Shown here piece after piece: positions 26,994 to 36,784 of a stretch of 64,000 bases of DNA. The notes below the pieces were generated by a model that ran no database searches, had not been told where the DNA came from, and saw only the letters and a program-made list of their open reading frames with translations. Position numbers and translations under genes: made by a program. Each line of letters begins with the position of its first letter. The first letter of the stretch is position 1. The stretch spans positions 1 to 64,000 of the forward strand of contig CAZELM010000010.1 in NCBI GenBank assembly GCA_964512995.1, read 5' to 3'. The stretch comes from CAZELM01 sp964512995 (GTDB taxonomy: Bacteria; CSSED10-310).

Positions 26994-28262
26994 ATGAAAA
27001 AAAGTTTGGTGGTTTTTTTATTATTGGGAATCGTTGCTGCCGCTTCTGCTGGATGGAAAACCATGACCAGTCCTGTCACGGACCATCTGAATGGTATTTT
27101 TGTTATGGATGATCAACATTTTTGGGTGGTTGGAAAAGATGGATTGATACTCCAGTATAATGATCAGTCATGGACTCCCATGACATCGCCTACGGCAAAT
27201 GACCTCAATGCCATTGCGATGTTGAATGATTCAGAGGGATGGGCGATTGGCGATGAAGGCACCATCATGCATTTCCATAACGGAACATGGGAACTCCTTC
27301 CCGGCTTCAGCAGTCAGGTGACATTTGAGGAATTAGCCGTAATTGATGCGGATAATATTTATGTCGCCGGGTATAGTCTGTTCGATGGTGGCTTTGTAAT
27401 GAAATGGGATGGCATCGATTTTAAACAGGTTTACCCGGCAGCTGGTGAAACCAATGCTCCCAATATTCTCGACATCGCCGCTGCCGGCCCTGACGATATC
27501 TGGGTGATTGGTCGGAATTACCTGCGAGTACACTATGATGGGATATCCTGGAATGTCGATACGTCACCATTGCCTCCCGAATATCAAGGATATCAATTCA
27601 TTTGCATGGATCTGGATAAAAATGCCAACCCAGTTGTTGTATCACGAAATGACGAACCGCGTATTCCCAGCATGAAGATTTATTCCTATTCAGAAGACAC
27701 CGGATGGGTATTGGAATATACCGAATTTGAACCACGGGCTTCGGAAATCTCCATTTGTCAAAAACGCTGTTTCCTGGTTTGTCATGAAGGCCGTATTCTG
27801 GAGAAAACGATTTTTGGATGGAAGCAAAACATACCGGATGTTGTTGGCAATCAATTGAACGACGTGAAACTTGTCGACATGTCCCGGGGATGGGCGGTTG
27901 GAGATGGAGGCATCATCCTTCGTTACGAAGAGCCAGCCATTGATTTACAGTTTGCGGAATCTCATCTCCAGGCTGGCACTGATTTTAATCTATCCATGGA
28001 ACTTCAGAATCCCGGCACTGCTGCTGCTGTAGATGTTTTTGTCCTTCTGGAGGCATATGGTGCATTCTATTTCTGGCCATCCTGGGGCACCACCGCTGAC
28101 TTTGAAAGCCGATCTTTGAATTCGTCCAGTTTTGTGACCGAAGCGCTTTTCGATTTTACATGGCCTGCGGGAACAGGCATGGGAGAAGCAAAATTTTGGG
28201 GAGCATTTGTAGAGAATGGCAATCTGACCGCGTACGATATCGAAGAATTTGATTGGCGGTAA
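26994..28262 (+). CDS. Secreted beta-propeller-like protein (WAVGDxGTI repeats)
   Basis: 422 residues with a signal peptide (1-19, cleavage at ASA-G) and a strong AAAGGAGG ribosome site. Repeats carry W-x-V/I-G-x-x-G-x-I-L/M (FWVVGKDGLILQY, GWAIGDEGTIMHF, GWAVGDGGIILRY), the blade pattern of Ycf48/BNR-type propellers. The last ~110 residues (after about 310) look like a CARDB-type immunoglobulin-like domain (LSMELQNPGTAAAVDVFVLLEAYG). It is likely an extracellular or periplasmic binding or adhesion protein. No neighbour reveals its partner. Confidence 0.75.
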   Translation: MKKSLVVFLLLGIVAAASAGWKTMTSPVTDHLNGIFVMDDQHFWVVGKDGLILQYNDQSWTPMTSPTANDLNAIAMLNDSEGWAIGDEGTIMHFHNGTWELLPGFSSQVTFEELAVIDADNIYVAGYSLFDGGFVMKWDGIDFKQVYPAAGETNAPNILDIAAAGPDDIWVIGRNYLRVHYDGISWNVDTSPLPPEYQGYQFICMDLDKNANPVVVSRNDEPRIPSMKIYSYSEDTGWVLEYTEFEPRASEISICQKRCFLVCHEGRILEKTIFGWKQNIPDVVGNQLNDVKLVDMSRGWAVGDGGIILRYEEPAIDLQFAESHLQAGTDFNLSMELQNPGTAAAVDVFVLLEAYGAFYFWPSWGTTADFESRSLNSSSFVTEALFDFTWPAGTGMGEAKFWGAFVENGNLTAYDIEEFDWR

Positions 28263-28294
28263 CTCGCGACGTTTTTTTGATTTTGGGTTTCCCA

Positions 28295-28328
28295 CCATGT
28301 CGGACCCGTAACAAAGGGTTCGACATGG
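28295..28328. terminator. Hairpin between convergent genes
   Basis: A 13-bp stem, CCATGTCGGACCC (28295-28307) with GGGTTCGACATGG (28316-28328), one G-T wobble and an 8-nt loop. It lies between two convergent stops (28262 and 28341) and may end transcription from both sides. A T run lies only upstream on the plus strand, so the type is uncertain. Confidence 0.5.
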
Positions 28329-28340
28329 ACTGTCCGTTCA

Positions 28341-30071
28341 TCAATCGATATGGCTGAGTAATCCTACCAGTGCTCCCAGCCATATTCCTCCGTCCAATGA
28401 AAGCTCCGACGCCAGTCCAAAAATCATTCGGCGATTGCGATGAACAAGTAAATATACTCCCCAAAAAACAGGTATTGTGACCAGTGAAACGGGCGGGGAG
28501 TTTGCAGGAAACCAGATCGCAGGTATCAGCATCAAGGCAATCCAAACGACCATCGCCATTGTCACCAGTTGAAGCATCCGGCGTTCTTCCAGAACGATCG
28601 GCAGAGATACTCTTCCCGCCAAAAGATCGGACTGGATGTGATGCATGTCGATCAGAATCATTCGCATCCAACCCATAAACATCACATAAAAAAACATCAG
28701 CAGCGCTTTTACCGAGAAAGTATTTCCATAGACACACGGAATAATCACCGTGACAATGCCCATAGAAATGCCAAACAGGATATCGCGATAAAAAGGGAAA
28801 AATCGTCGATATTTATCGGTTTTATTGGGTAAAACGAAGAACGGGAAGCTGGGAACGATATATGCGCAACACAGATAACAGACGAAAAGAATGAGCAAGG
28901 CTGTTACAAAGTCCAGATGAACAGCAAAATATAACGCTCCCCCCGTAATCATGATGATGAGGCAGATGAGGATGATGGAGCGGATCATGGCGTGTTTTTC
29001 TGTTCGTCCTGTGAATAACGATCCGTATCTTTCGTCGTCAAGGAGTTTAATCCACTGCCAGAAGAGGCCGAACCAGAAGGATAACAGCGCAACGACAGGC
29101 GAATATGGAATACTGAGGATTGATGCAATGCCGATGGACAGAGCGGAGATACTGGAGGCAAACAGCAATTTTGAGTGATGAAAGAATGCGACCATCCGGT
29201 AAATCGGCCGAATCCATCCAGCAGATGTCTTCCATCCGATATCCTGAATTTTTTCTACGATTGCTGAAATCAGCCAGACCGGCGTCGAAGCGCCGGCTGT
29301 TACACCGACCTTCTGGACATTGGCAAACATTTCGGGATTCAGTGTATCCGGCGTTTGTATAAGTATTGTGCGCGTCTGAGCGGAAGCGATGTCGACCAGC
29401 CGTTGCGTATTCGCACTCCGTTCGCTTCCGATCACAATCATCAGATCGGCCCAGTTTGCTAATTGGAGCGTCTCGATCTGGCGTTCTGATGTTGCGTCAC
29501 AGATCGTATCAAAGATCTTTGTTTCTTTGAATCGTGTCCTGAGAATCTCCGTGACCCGGTCAAAATTGTCTCTGTTTTGGGTTGTCTGAGCGACGATGCA
29601 TATTTTGTCGCCTGGAGGGATCGTTTGAGCGGATTCCGGGTCAGGGACAACAATCCCCTGGGCTCCGGCATATCCCAGCAATCCAACAACTTCTGCGTGT
29701 CCCGGATCACCGACAATCGCAATCCGGTAATGCTCCGATGCGGCTTTTTTTACAAGGCTCTGAACTTGAGCGACCTTGGCACAGGTCGCATTGCAAATTA
29801 TGGCCTTACTTTCTGACAATGTTTGGTATTTTTCTGGAGTTATGCCGTGGGCTCGAATAACGACACATTTACCTGCAAGGTCTTCGTCGTCGTGGAGTTC
29901 AGATGCTCCTCGTCGTTTCAGTACATTCAACACCTGCTCATTATGTATTAATGGTCCCAGTGTACGTACCGGTGTTTTTGATGTATTGATGATATGGAGT
30001 ATTTTATCCAGAGCTCGGCGAACTCCAAAACAAAATCCGGCTGATTTAGCAACTCGAATGGTAAAAACCAT
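28341..30071 (-). CDS. ispH: IspH fused to a UbiA-like prenyltransferase domain
   Basis: 576 residues, where IspH alone is about 310. Residues 1-285 are a full 4-hydroxy-3-methylbut-2-enyl diphosphate reductase: iron-sulfur ligands C14, C97 and C191, H43 (IHN), H75 (RAHG), and the GHAEVVG and QTT motifs, making IPP and DMAPP. Residues 300-576 hold about eight membrane spans with D475-x6-D482-x3-G-x3-LP, which closely matches the second Asp motif of UbiA prenyltransferases. The first motif is less typical (DDE, 345-347). The fusion would tether isoprenoid supply to a membrane user. It has no strong ribosome site and lies 32 nt after the bactofilin gene. Confidence 0.85.
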   Translation of the reverse strand: MVFTIRVAKSAGFCFGVRRALDKILHIINTSKTPVRTLGPLIHNEQVLNVLKRRGASELHDDEDLAGKCVVIRAHGITPEKYQTLSESKAIICNATCAKVAQVQSLVKKAASEHYRIAIVGDPGHAEVVGLLGYAGAQGIVVPDPESAQTIPPGDKICIVAQTTQNRDNFDRVTEILRTRFKETKIFDTICDATSERQIETLQLANWADLMIVIGSERSANTQRLVDIASAQTRTILIQTPDTLNPEMFANVQKVGVTAGASTPVWLISAIVEKIQDIGWKTSAGWIRPIYRMVAFFHHSKLLFASSISALSIGIASILSIPYSPVVALLSFWFGLFWQWIKLLDDERYGSLFTGRTEKHAMIRSIILICLIIMITGGALYFAVHLDFVTALLILFVCYLCCAYIVPSFPFFVLPNKTDKYRRFFPFYRDILFGISMGIVTVIIPCVYGNTFSVKALLMFFYVMFMGWMRMILIDMHHIQSDLLAGRVSLPIVLEERRMLQLVTMAMVVWIALMLIPAIWFPANSPPVSLVTIPVFWGVYLLVHRNRRMIFGLASELSLDGGIWLGALVGLLSHID

Positions 30072-30103
30072 TTTTATCTAAAATAGTGAAATAAAATCGA
30101 CCG

Positions 30104-30739
30104 TTAAGCTCGTGGTGGAGGTCCTGGGGGTGCTGTGGATTGTCCTGATCCTGACGCTGGCTCAGATGGCCGTTTCGGTACCGATTGTTTTTTATCCGAG
30201 GGTGACGTCGAAACGCCTACCGATGTCACTTTTGCTTCTTCCAATGTTTTTGGATCCATATCAATTCGGCCTTTATAAACAGCTCCCTCCGCGACGATGA
30301 CGCGAGGAGCTACAATATCGCCGATCATTGATCCGGAAGTATCTATATGAATCTTCTCCTGTGCAATTACATTTCCCTTCAGCACTCCGAGCACAGAGAC
30401 GACTTTTGATCGAATATTTCCTTCAACAATTCCTCCTTCTCCAATGATCGCTTCATTGCCGATATCCAATGTCCCAAAGAACTGACCTTCGATTCGTACA
30501 GAACCTTTTCCAGTTACCTCCCCTTTGAACGTCAATCCTTTACCTATCATGGTCGTTTGTTGAACAGAAGTCGTGAGTTCAGGGGGTTTTATGATAATCG
30601 GGGGTTTGGATTCGGGGGGAGGTATCGGTGTTCGTACGGCAGTTTCAATCGGTGGGGGTTGGGGTCCCGGAGGAAATGGATTGTTTCCGGGTTTAGGTTC
30701 TTCATTTCGTTTTGGGGGTGGTCTAAAAATTGATAACAT
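30104..30739 (-). CDS. Bactofilin
   Basis: 211 residues. A Pro-rich N-terminus (1-55) is followed by the bactofilin core (about 60-160), a short beta-helix with regular hydrophobic-Gly repeats (GEVTGKGSVRIEGQFFGTLDI, GNIRSKVVSV, GKG-type turns), and a Pro/Ser-rich tail. Bactofilins polymerise without nucleotide into membrane-associated filaments involved in shape and surface structures. The Pro-rich ends are normal for the family. GTGGAG precedes the ATG by 7 nt. Confidence 0.9.
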   Translation of the reverse strand: MLSIFRPPPKRNEEPKPGNNPFPPGPQPPPIETAVRTPIPPPESKPPIIIKPPELTTSVQQTTMIGKGLTFKGEVTGKGSVRIEGQFFGTLDIGNEAIIGEGGIVEGNIRSKVVSVLGVLKGNVIAQEKIHIDTSGSMIGDIVAPRVIVAEGAVYKGRIDMDPKTLEEAKVTSVGVSTSPSDKKQSVPKRPSEPASGSGQSTAPPGPPPRA

Positions 30740-30822
30740 TTTCTAACTCCACTTTTATCTTTTGATCAGATGACCAGAGAAACATAAACAAGCACGATAC
30801 ATACCGAACCTGTAAATTTAAA

Positions 30823-30895
30823 AGCGGGAAACGGGATTCGAACCCGCGACTTGCAGCTTGGGAAGCTGCCACTCTGCCAACTGAGTTACTCCCGC
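30823..30895 (-). tRNA. tRNA-Gly (anticodon CCC)
   Basis: A complete cloverleaf on the minus strand: acceptor GCGGGAG/TTCCCGC, D arm ACTC...GAGT, anticodon stem GCAGC/GCTGC with loop TTCCCAA (CCC at 34-36), T arm with TTCGAAT, discriminator T. CCA is not encoded. It reads GGG glycine codons. Confidence 0.95.
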
Positions 30896-30966
30896 AGACA
30901 GCATCGTCACTTCTAACGGAAATAAGCTAACAAGTATTATTCAGTACGTCAAGCTGAATATTCAGT

Positions 30967-33348
30967 CTACTTCATTTGACTCTTTAATGCTTTAATCTGC
31001 GAAGGCACGTCCCGATAATTGGCTTTAATTTGTTGAATTTCCTCGAGTAGATTCAATGCTTGCTGATAGTCATCCGCAGATTTTAGTGCCATTGCTGAAT
31101 CGTATTTGATACTCAGGATCTCCGATTCTTCCAGATTTTGTGTGCCAATGATATTCGATAATATTTCAAATGCTTCTTCCGGTTCATTTCTTTCCATATA
31201 ACACTGAGCCAGAAGACTTCCACTGGACACCCGATGATTGGGGAACGTGTAAGCGATCTTAAATTCTGCAATGGCTTCATCCAGCAATCCCATCTCCCGG
31301 TAAGCCATTCCCAGATTATAATGTGTATCCGCATCTTTTTTCTCAATGATTCCTTCTCTATATTCTCTGACCACATCGGATAAACCATCGGTCAACTCCG
31401 CACCGGACCCGTCCGAAGAAGTCGATTTATCCAACATATGGATGTCTCCGATCAGTTCCTGAGCATCGGAAAATACATAGGAAGTCTGATCGGTATCCGG
31501 GAGCGGAACAAGAGGTTCCCAGTCACTGCCTCCCGGCAGATCATCCGCATCATGGAATGACCCAGGATCCGATGAAAATCCGACAGCGATATTTTTGAGC
31601 TGGCGCAATCGGTTCTTCAATTCCTGATTGCTGGGAGCAATTCGTTGACCATATTCCAGCAGCTGAATCGCAAGCTGGGAACTGTCATTTCTCACCAATA
31701 AATCGGTACGCCGGATGATCATTTGAACGGCCTTGTCGATTTGTCCCAGCTTTTCATAGACGTCCGTCAGCTTCTCCATCGATTCTTCGTCTTCCGGCGC
31801 CAAGTCCAGGATAGACAGAAGCCGGTCTGTGGCTTTTTCAAGAAGCCCATATTTCATGAATACTCCGGATTCAATGCGATATTCACGGATCTGGCTCAGA
31901 TCAATCTGCTTTTTTTTCCTGGTTCTGCTGGAAGGAGCCATCTCATTGTCTTCTGTGAACAAGTTTTCGAGCAGTTCGTCGTCTGATTCCAGAGGAGGGC
32001 CATCCGCTTCTTCAAAAATCGGTATACTGATCTTTTCAATTTCAGAAGTATCAAAAATTTCATCCAGGGATCGGTTATCGCTTTCCGATGGAGCAGTGAA
32101 CAGAAGGGAATCGTCTTCACCAAATGAATCAAATGTCGGCCGTTCGAGAAGCTGTTTGATTTCGATGGGTCGTCCCCGAAGTTCAATGGAGATCTGATTG
32201 AATCGCAATTGAATCTCTTGATCATGGGGATCCATGGTGAAAAGCCTTTCATAGATATTATACGACTCTTCTAATTTTCCTTTCTCGTAATAAATCTCAG
32301 CCAACTCCTTCAATGTCCGTTTAATTTCATCCTGACGATTCAGTTTCTGGAAAATCTCTATCTTTTTCTCCCGGACCTTGATGTTTTTGGGTTCGACATC
32401 CTGAAGTTGGTCGAGGTAAGAGAGCGCTTTGGCGAAATCATTCCGTTCAATGGCCACATGAATGATTTCTTTCCAATGATAAAATGCGTCCTGGAAATTC
32501 CCCATTTGAATGTACGCCTGCCCTAACATCTCATAGACATGTTCCCGGGATGGATCCAGATGCGTGACTCTTTTCAGAAATTTTACAGCGCCATCCAGAT
32601 CCTCATTGTCCAGACAAATGCGTCCCATCATAACCAATGCCTCAATGTGATCCGGATCCCGGTCCAGAATCTGGCGGAGGACTTCCTTGGCTTTCGGAGC
32701 GTTTTCCTGAAGCATATAAATTTTGACGATTCCACGCAGTGCTTCTTCGTGATCCGGGAGTTCATCAAGAGCGATTTCAAAATTTCGGAGAGCTTCATCC
32801 AGGTCATGGCGCTGGATGTACCTTTCACCAATGCTGATCCTCTCGGAATATGCTTTATCGTTATAGCCTTTCTGCGAATATAAGGAAGCCAGTTTATCAC
32901 GTACCTCCAGATTGGTCGGATCCAGTTCTGAAACCTGGCGATAAGCATCCAATGCAAGATCGAGATTGCCTTGCTCCCGATGATGATCTGCCAGAAACTG
33001 AAATTGTTCAATGGCATCCTGGATCAGACCCTGGTCAGAATAGAGCTGTGCCAATTTTGCATATACCTGAGATCGAGATGGGTCGCATCGGACCACTTTC
33101 TTATAAATGGCTAACGCCTTGGGTATAAAGCCTTTTTCTTCATAATATCGCCCAGCTTTCTCGTATTCGATCACCGCCTCCTGAAGATTTTTGGCTCTGA
33201 CAAGAAGATCCCCGATCGTATTGTTCAGACTGGATTCCCCATAATCATCCTGGGTCAGCTTGCGATATTCCTCAATCGCCCGGTCATATTGATTTTTTTT
33301 TGTATATTTATAAGCGTTTTTTAAAATTTTCTGTTTGTTGATAGCCAT
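30967..33348 (-). CDS. Large TPR protein
   Basis: 793 residues from ATG 33348 (AAGGTGA upstream); a longer reading from 33372 is less likely. There is no signal peptide. At least a dozen TPR units with the A-x-x-x-Y/F...P pattern span about 10-400, then an acidic linker (400-490) and more TPRs to the end. It is a cytoplasmic protein-interaction scaffold; the partner cannot be told. Its position upstream of tRNA-Gly and bactofilin suggests a possible joint role with the cytoskeleton, but there is no direct evidence. Confidence 0.82.
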   Translation of the reverse strand: MAINKQKILKNAYKYTKKNQYDRAIEEYRKLTQDDYGESSLNNTIGDLLVRAKNLQEAVIEYEKAGRYYEEKGFIPKALAIYKKVVRCDPSRSQVYAKLAQLYSDQGLIQDAIEQFQFLADHHREQGNLDLALDAYRQVSELDPTNLEVRDKLASLYSQKGYNDKAYSERISIGERYIQRHDLDEALRNFEIALDELPDHEEALRGIVKIYMLQENAPKAKEVLRQILDRDPDHIEALVMMGRICLDNEDLDGAVKFLKRVTHLDPSREHVYEMLGQAYIQMGNFQDAFYHWKEIIHVAIERNDFAKALSYLDQLQDVEPKNIKVREKKIEIFQKLNRQDEIKRTLKELAEIYYEKGKLEESYNIYERLFTMDPHDQEIQLRFNQISIELRGRPIEIKQLLERPTFDSFGEDDSLLFTAPSESDNRSLDEIFDTSEIEKISIPIFEEADGPPLESDDELLENLFTEDNEMAPSSRTRKKKQIDLSQIREYRIESGVFMKYGLLEKATDRLLSILDLAPEDEESMEKLTDVYEKLGQIDKAVQMIIRRTDLLVRNDSSQLAIQLLEYGQRIAPSNQELKNRLRQLKNIAVGFSSDPGSFHDADDLPGGSDWEPLVPLPDTDQTSYVFSDAQELIGDIHMLDKSTSSDGSGAELTDGLSDVVREYREGIIEKKDADTHYNLGMAYREMGLLDEAIAEFKIAYTFPNHRVSSGSLLAQCYMERNEPEEAFEILSNIIGTQNLEESEILSIKYDSAMALKSADDYQQALNLLEEIQQIKANYRDVPSQIKALKSQMK

Positions 33349-33401
33349 AAATTCACCTTCCTTTGATCTCAAGGAAATGGACGATTTTATCGTTTGAATC
33401 G

Positions 33402-34208
33402 TTATTTGTCACTATTCCAAGATAGATCCGGATAATTCGATTTGGCAAGAGCATCTATCCGAGCAAGATCTGACTCCGTAAGTGTAAAGGGTTCCAATCG
33501 AATATGAAAAACCTCCTCAAAGGAGCAGATTATCATATCCATTACCTGTTGCGGTGACAATGGTGTTATTTGTATAAGATTGAGAGCTGTGACGTGTTCC
33601 AGTGAGGTATTATCCGTGCGGAGCAACAGGTCATTCCAGAGATCTGGGTGGTAGTCCAAAAGGAGCGATCCCTGCTGTAAGATTGCCGTTTTCGTGCGTT
33701 TCTGAGCAGAGCCCAGAATTTTTTTATTATCAATTAACACTTCATAAGCAGATGGGGTTGCAAAGCACGATGAAGGGCCACCTTTGCCCGGTCTGACATT
33801 TTTCGCGGCCAATGTTGCAGGAATACCCATCATCGAAAATGCACGCAAAAAACCAGCAGCTAATTCATAATATGAGCCCATCAGATCCAGATTAAATGGA
33901 AAATGCGCTGTGCTGCCCGCCATGGAATAGGTCAATTCCTGGTCATGTAAAACGGCTTTGCCACCCGTCAAGCGCCGAACCACCGGGATCTCTCTCTGCC
34001 GGCAACGTTCAATGTCAATGTGGCGATTCAGGTGTTGAGCATATCCGATGGATAAGGATATACGTTGCCATCCATACAACCGCAGCATAGGCGGAACCTC
34101 GGGAGCTACTCGGTTGAAGAGGAATTCGTCCAGAGCCATATTCCACGACGCCAAGGCAGGCGGAGTAATAAGCAGATGCCAGATCCCAGGTGCTTTCCTG
34201 GAATTCAT
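33402..34208 (-). CDS. LipM-like octanoyltransferase / lipoate-ligase family protein
   Basis: 268 residues. The BPL/LplA fold is shown by RRLTGGKAVLHDQELTYS (79-95) and by SSCFATPSAYEV followed by KKILGSAQ (to 169). C148 in that context matches the catalytic Cys of LipM-type octanoyl-ACP:protein transferases, and K162/K163 fits the conserved lysine. LplA ligases lack this Cys, so LipM is favoured. It moves octanoate to lipoyl domains such as GcvH. AGGAG precedes the ATG. It lies 10 nt after the aminotransferase stop, so the two are probably co-transcribed. Confidence 0.82.
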   Translation of the reverse strand: MNSRKAPGIWHLLITPPALASWNMALDEFLFNRVAPEVPPMLRLYGWQRISLSIGYAQHLNRHIDIERCRQREIPVVRRLTGGKAVLHDQELTYSMAGSTAHFPFNLDLMGSYYELAAGFLRAFSMMGIPATLAAKNVRPGKGGPSSCFATPSAYEVLIDNKKILGSAQKRTKTAILQQGSLLLDYHPDLWNDLLLRTDNTSLEHVTALNLIQITPLSPQQVMDMIICSFEEVFHIRLEPFTLTESDLARIDALAKSNYPDLSWNSDK

Positions 34209-34218
34209 CTCGTAACTC

Positions 34219-35415
34219 CTAATGCGATCGAAGGTGATAGGCCTGCAAGCCCTTTTCGAGAACCTTTACAGACATCTCCAGATCATCTTTTTTCAGAACA
34301 TACGCCATACGAACCTGATTTTTCCCCATACCAGGTGTTGAATAGAATCCAGAACCGGGAGCGACCATCACGGTCTTGTTCTCGTATGAAAAATCCTCCA
34401 GCATGAATCGAGCAAAGTCATCCGAATCATCTACCGGCAGTGTGACCATCATGTAAAACGCTCCTGCAGGTTTCTCACAGTAAACTCCCGCAATGGCATT
34501 CAATCCATCATACAACACATCCCGCCGCAGTTGATATTCCTGGATAACATCCCGGAGATATTTTTCCGGTGTCCCAATGGCAGCCATCGCGCCGATCTGT
34601 TCCAGCGTCGGAGGACATAATCTGGCTTGTCCCATGCGCATCACTGCATCCAGCAGCATTGTGTTATGAGTGACAATACACCCGATCCGAGCCCCGCAGG
34701 CTGAATAGCGCTTTGATACCGAATCCACCATCACTGCACGATCTCCCAGGTTTTCCAGGTGCATTACCGACGTAGAATACGCTCCATCATACGTAAACTC
34801 CCTGTATACTTCATCCGATATCAAGAACAAATGATGATCAATGACAAACTGAGCCAGTTTTTCCAATGATTCCCTGGAATACACCGCTCCCGTCGGATTG
34901 TTCGGATTGCAAATCACAATGGCCTTCGTTCGGTCATTCATCTTTTTTTCAAACTCCACCAGATCAGGAATCGCAAATCCATTTTCAGCACATGTCGGAA
35001 CCCCCAGGATCTCAACTCCCGCCATGGCCGCAAATCCGTTGTAATTGGTATAAAATGGTTCCATTACCAGAATATTATCGCCCGTATCACAAACTCCAAA
35101 AATACTAAATAAAATGGCTTCGGAACCCGCTGTTGTAATAAAAATTTCTCGGTCCATGATACTAATATCACATCTTCTATAATATTCCACCAGTGCATTA
35201 CGATATGCATACAAACCATTCGATGGTCCATATTCAAGAACACGTACATCATAATCTCGAATCGCAGACAGAAACTGATCGGGAGTCTGGATATCGGGTT
35301 GGCCGATATTCAAATGAAAAACATGGATCCCCTTTGATTTAGCTATATCGGCATAAGGTACCAATTTTCTGATCGGACTATACGGCAATTGATTTGCTCG
35401 CATCGATATTTTCAT
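34219..35415 (-). CDS. Class I/II PLP aminotransferase
   Basis: 398 residues from ATG 35415, with a perfect AGGAGG 6 nt upstream (an upstream reading to 35445 is rejected). Fold type I: NPNNPTG (170-176), DEVY (201-204) and the PLP lysine K235 in SVSKRYSACGARIG, with the terminal Arg near NQVRMAYV. It resembles aspartate/aromatic aminotransferases of subgroup I; the precise amino acid cannot be called. It is first in a short minus-strand operon with the LipM-like gene. Confidence 0.87.
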   Translation of the reverse strand: MKISMRANQLPYSPIRKLVPYADIAKSKGIHVFHLNIGQPDIQTPDQFLSAIRDYDVRVLEYGPSNGLYAYRNALVEYYRRCDISIMDREIFITTAGSEAILFSIFGVCDTGDNILVMEPFYTNYNGFAAMAGVEILGVPTCAENGFAIPDLVEFEKKMNDRTKAIVICNPNNPTGAVYSRESLEKLAQFVIDHHLFLISDEVYREFTYDGAYSTSVMHLENLGDRAVMVDSVSKRYSACGARIGCIVTHNTMLLDAVMRMGQARLCPPTLEQIGAMAAIGTPEKYLRDVIQEYQLRRDVLYDGLNAIAGVYCEKPAGAFYMMVTLPVDDSDDFARFMLEDFSYENKTVMVAPGSGFYSTPGMGKNQVRMAYVLKKDDLEMSVKVLEKGLQAYHLRSH

Positions 35416-35981
35416 TAAAAACCTCCTATCACACATAAATGTCACTCATTCTGTTTAAATTCATCTTTTTTTCCCAATTGATTTCTGCAAAATTTTTCTC
35501 TCTGGATCGATCTTATATAATTGTTCTTATTGCAACGTAACTTTCCAACCCTATTCCCTGTCCTTATCCACCAATCATATCACAATCCATCTCACTGTCT
35601 AATTATTTTCGTGCGGTATAAGTGTAAAATCGCCGTAATTAAGGAGTGTCGCATCCTGTTTTCAGGAATACCCTGATAGCATGACCGAAATGGTTTTTCG
35701 ATGGTAGCTGGTGGGTAAATACGATGCAATCAAAAGGTTATTATTCGGCACGGAGATTAATCTGGCTTTTACTTTTCTCCATGCCTTTTTTTAAGCAGGG
35801 ATAATCATTCGGATTGTTCATGGGAAAGACTTGATTCGTGAAGTCACAGAGACAACTGGTAAAGGATTGATCCTTGAATCAGCGATTATATACGAATAGG
35901 TCGCTGCGCGGATTTGGGTTCTGATGAATATTGGTCCAAATGGATGAGTGAATATTATAATCGATTTTGACGGGATGCGGT
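35416..35981. other. Intergenic region, 566 bp
   Basis: No supported gene. It includes AT-rich sequence near 35450-35550 that should contain the aminotransferase promoter, and a small TCCTG/CAGGA hairpin near 35656-35669. The two genes on its flanks both point left. Confidence 0.5.
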
Positions 35982-36761
35982 TTATCGGGGTCGTGTGGAT
36001 GGGCATTCCAAGCGCCGAGGCGAAAAACGCCCTCCCAGCCGACGCCATAACTGAAACATCTCCTGGAATGCCCGAAGTATGACCCGAAGGTTGGCTCCGC
36101 TGGCATTTCCTGTTCGCCGGGGCAGATGCCTGACACCTTTTTGAAGAATCCGGAAACCAGCTCGCTGAGCCTGTAGAAGCATCTCCACATCGATCATCGC
36201 GCCATTCATGGTCATGGATATTTTCTGAAGCACATCTTGTCGATATATTTTATAAGCACAATCCGGATCCCGGATAGTCAGACCAAACCATAGCCGCATG
36301 ATCCATTCAAACGCCCGAGTGTTTATTGATCGATGCCATGGATCCTGACGATGGATGCGATAGCAGGAGATCACATCAACAGTCTCCATCAGCGGCAGAA
36401 TAGCGAGCAGTTCCTGCATGTCGAATTGACCGTCGCCATCCGTATAAAAAACTAAATCTTTCGTCGCGCCCCGAAAACCACTCTGAAGCGCAGCGCCATA
36501 TCCGAGGTTTGTTGTATGGTGAATGACTCGCAAACAGGAAATCTCTTCGGCCAATTTATCCGCCAACTCCCCACTTCCATCCCGGCTGCCATCATCGATG
36601 ATCAATATTTCCGGATCGGCTGTGAGATAAGGAACGATCGAAACAGTCTGACGCACCAACTCCTCCAGATTTAAAACTTCATTATGCACGGGGAAAAAAA
36701 TCGTTAATCCCGACTGGGTGATGGGAGCGGTGGAGGTATTACATGATGGCGTATTGGGCAT
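35982..36761 (-). CDS. GT2 glycosyltransferase, dolichol-phosphate-mannose-synthase-like
   Basis: 259 residues. The GT-A fold has FFPVHNEVLNLEELV, ILIIDDGSRDGSGEL, LGYGAALQSGF, YTDGDGQF (the DxD-type metal site) and DCAYKIYR. There are no membrane spans, so it is a soluble or peripheral enzyme that moves a sugar to a lipid phosphate or another acceptor. Its start has only a weak ribosome site. It lies 23 nt after a PilZ gene and may be its co-expressed partner, a pairing that would let c-di-GMP affect glycan supply. Confidence 0.87.
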   Translation of the reverse strand: MPNTPSCNTSTAPITQSGLTIFFPVHNEVLNLEELVRQTVSIVPYLTADPEILIIDDGSRDGSGELADKLAEEISCLRVIHHTTNLGYGAALQSGFRGATKDLVFYTDGDGQFDMQELLAILPLMETVDVISCYRIHRQDPWHRSINTRAFEWIMRLWFGLTIRDPDCAYKIYRQDVLQKISMTMNGAMIDVEMLLQAQRAGFRILQKGVRHLPRRTGNASGANLRVILRAFQEMFQLWRRLGGRFSPRRLECPSTRPR

Positions 36762-36784
36762 GTTGTTATCGATCTCGGTGTTCT

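Noticed and set aside
35600..35780. A c-di-GMP (GEMM) riboswitch in the 35.4-36.0 kb gap
   Set aside because: A GGTAGCTGG word resembles part of the motif, but the partner helix and conserved purines are missing and no gene follows in the right orientation.
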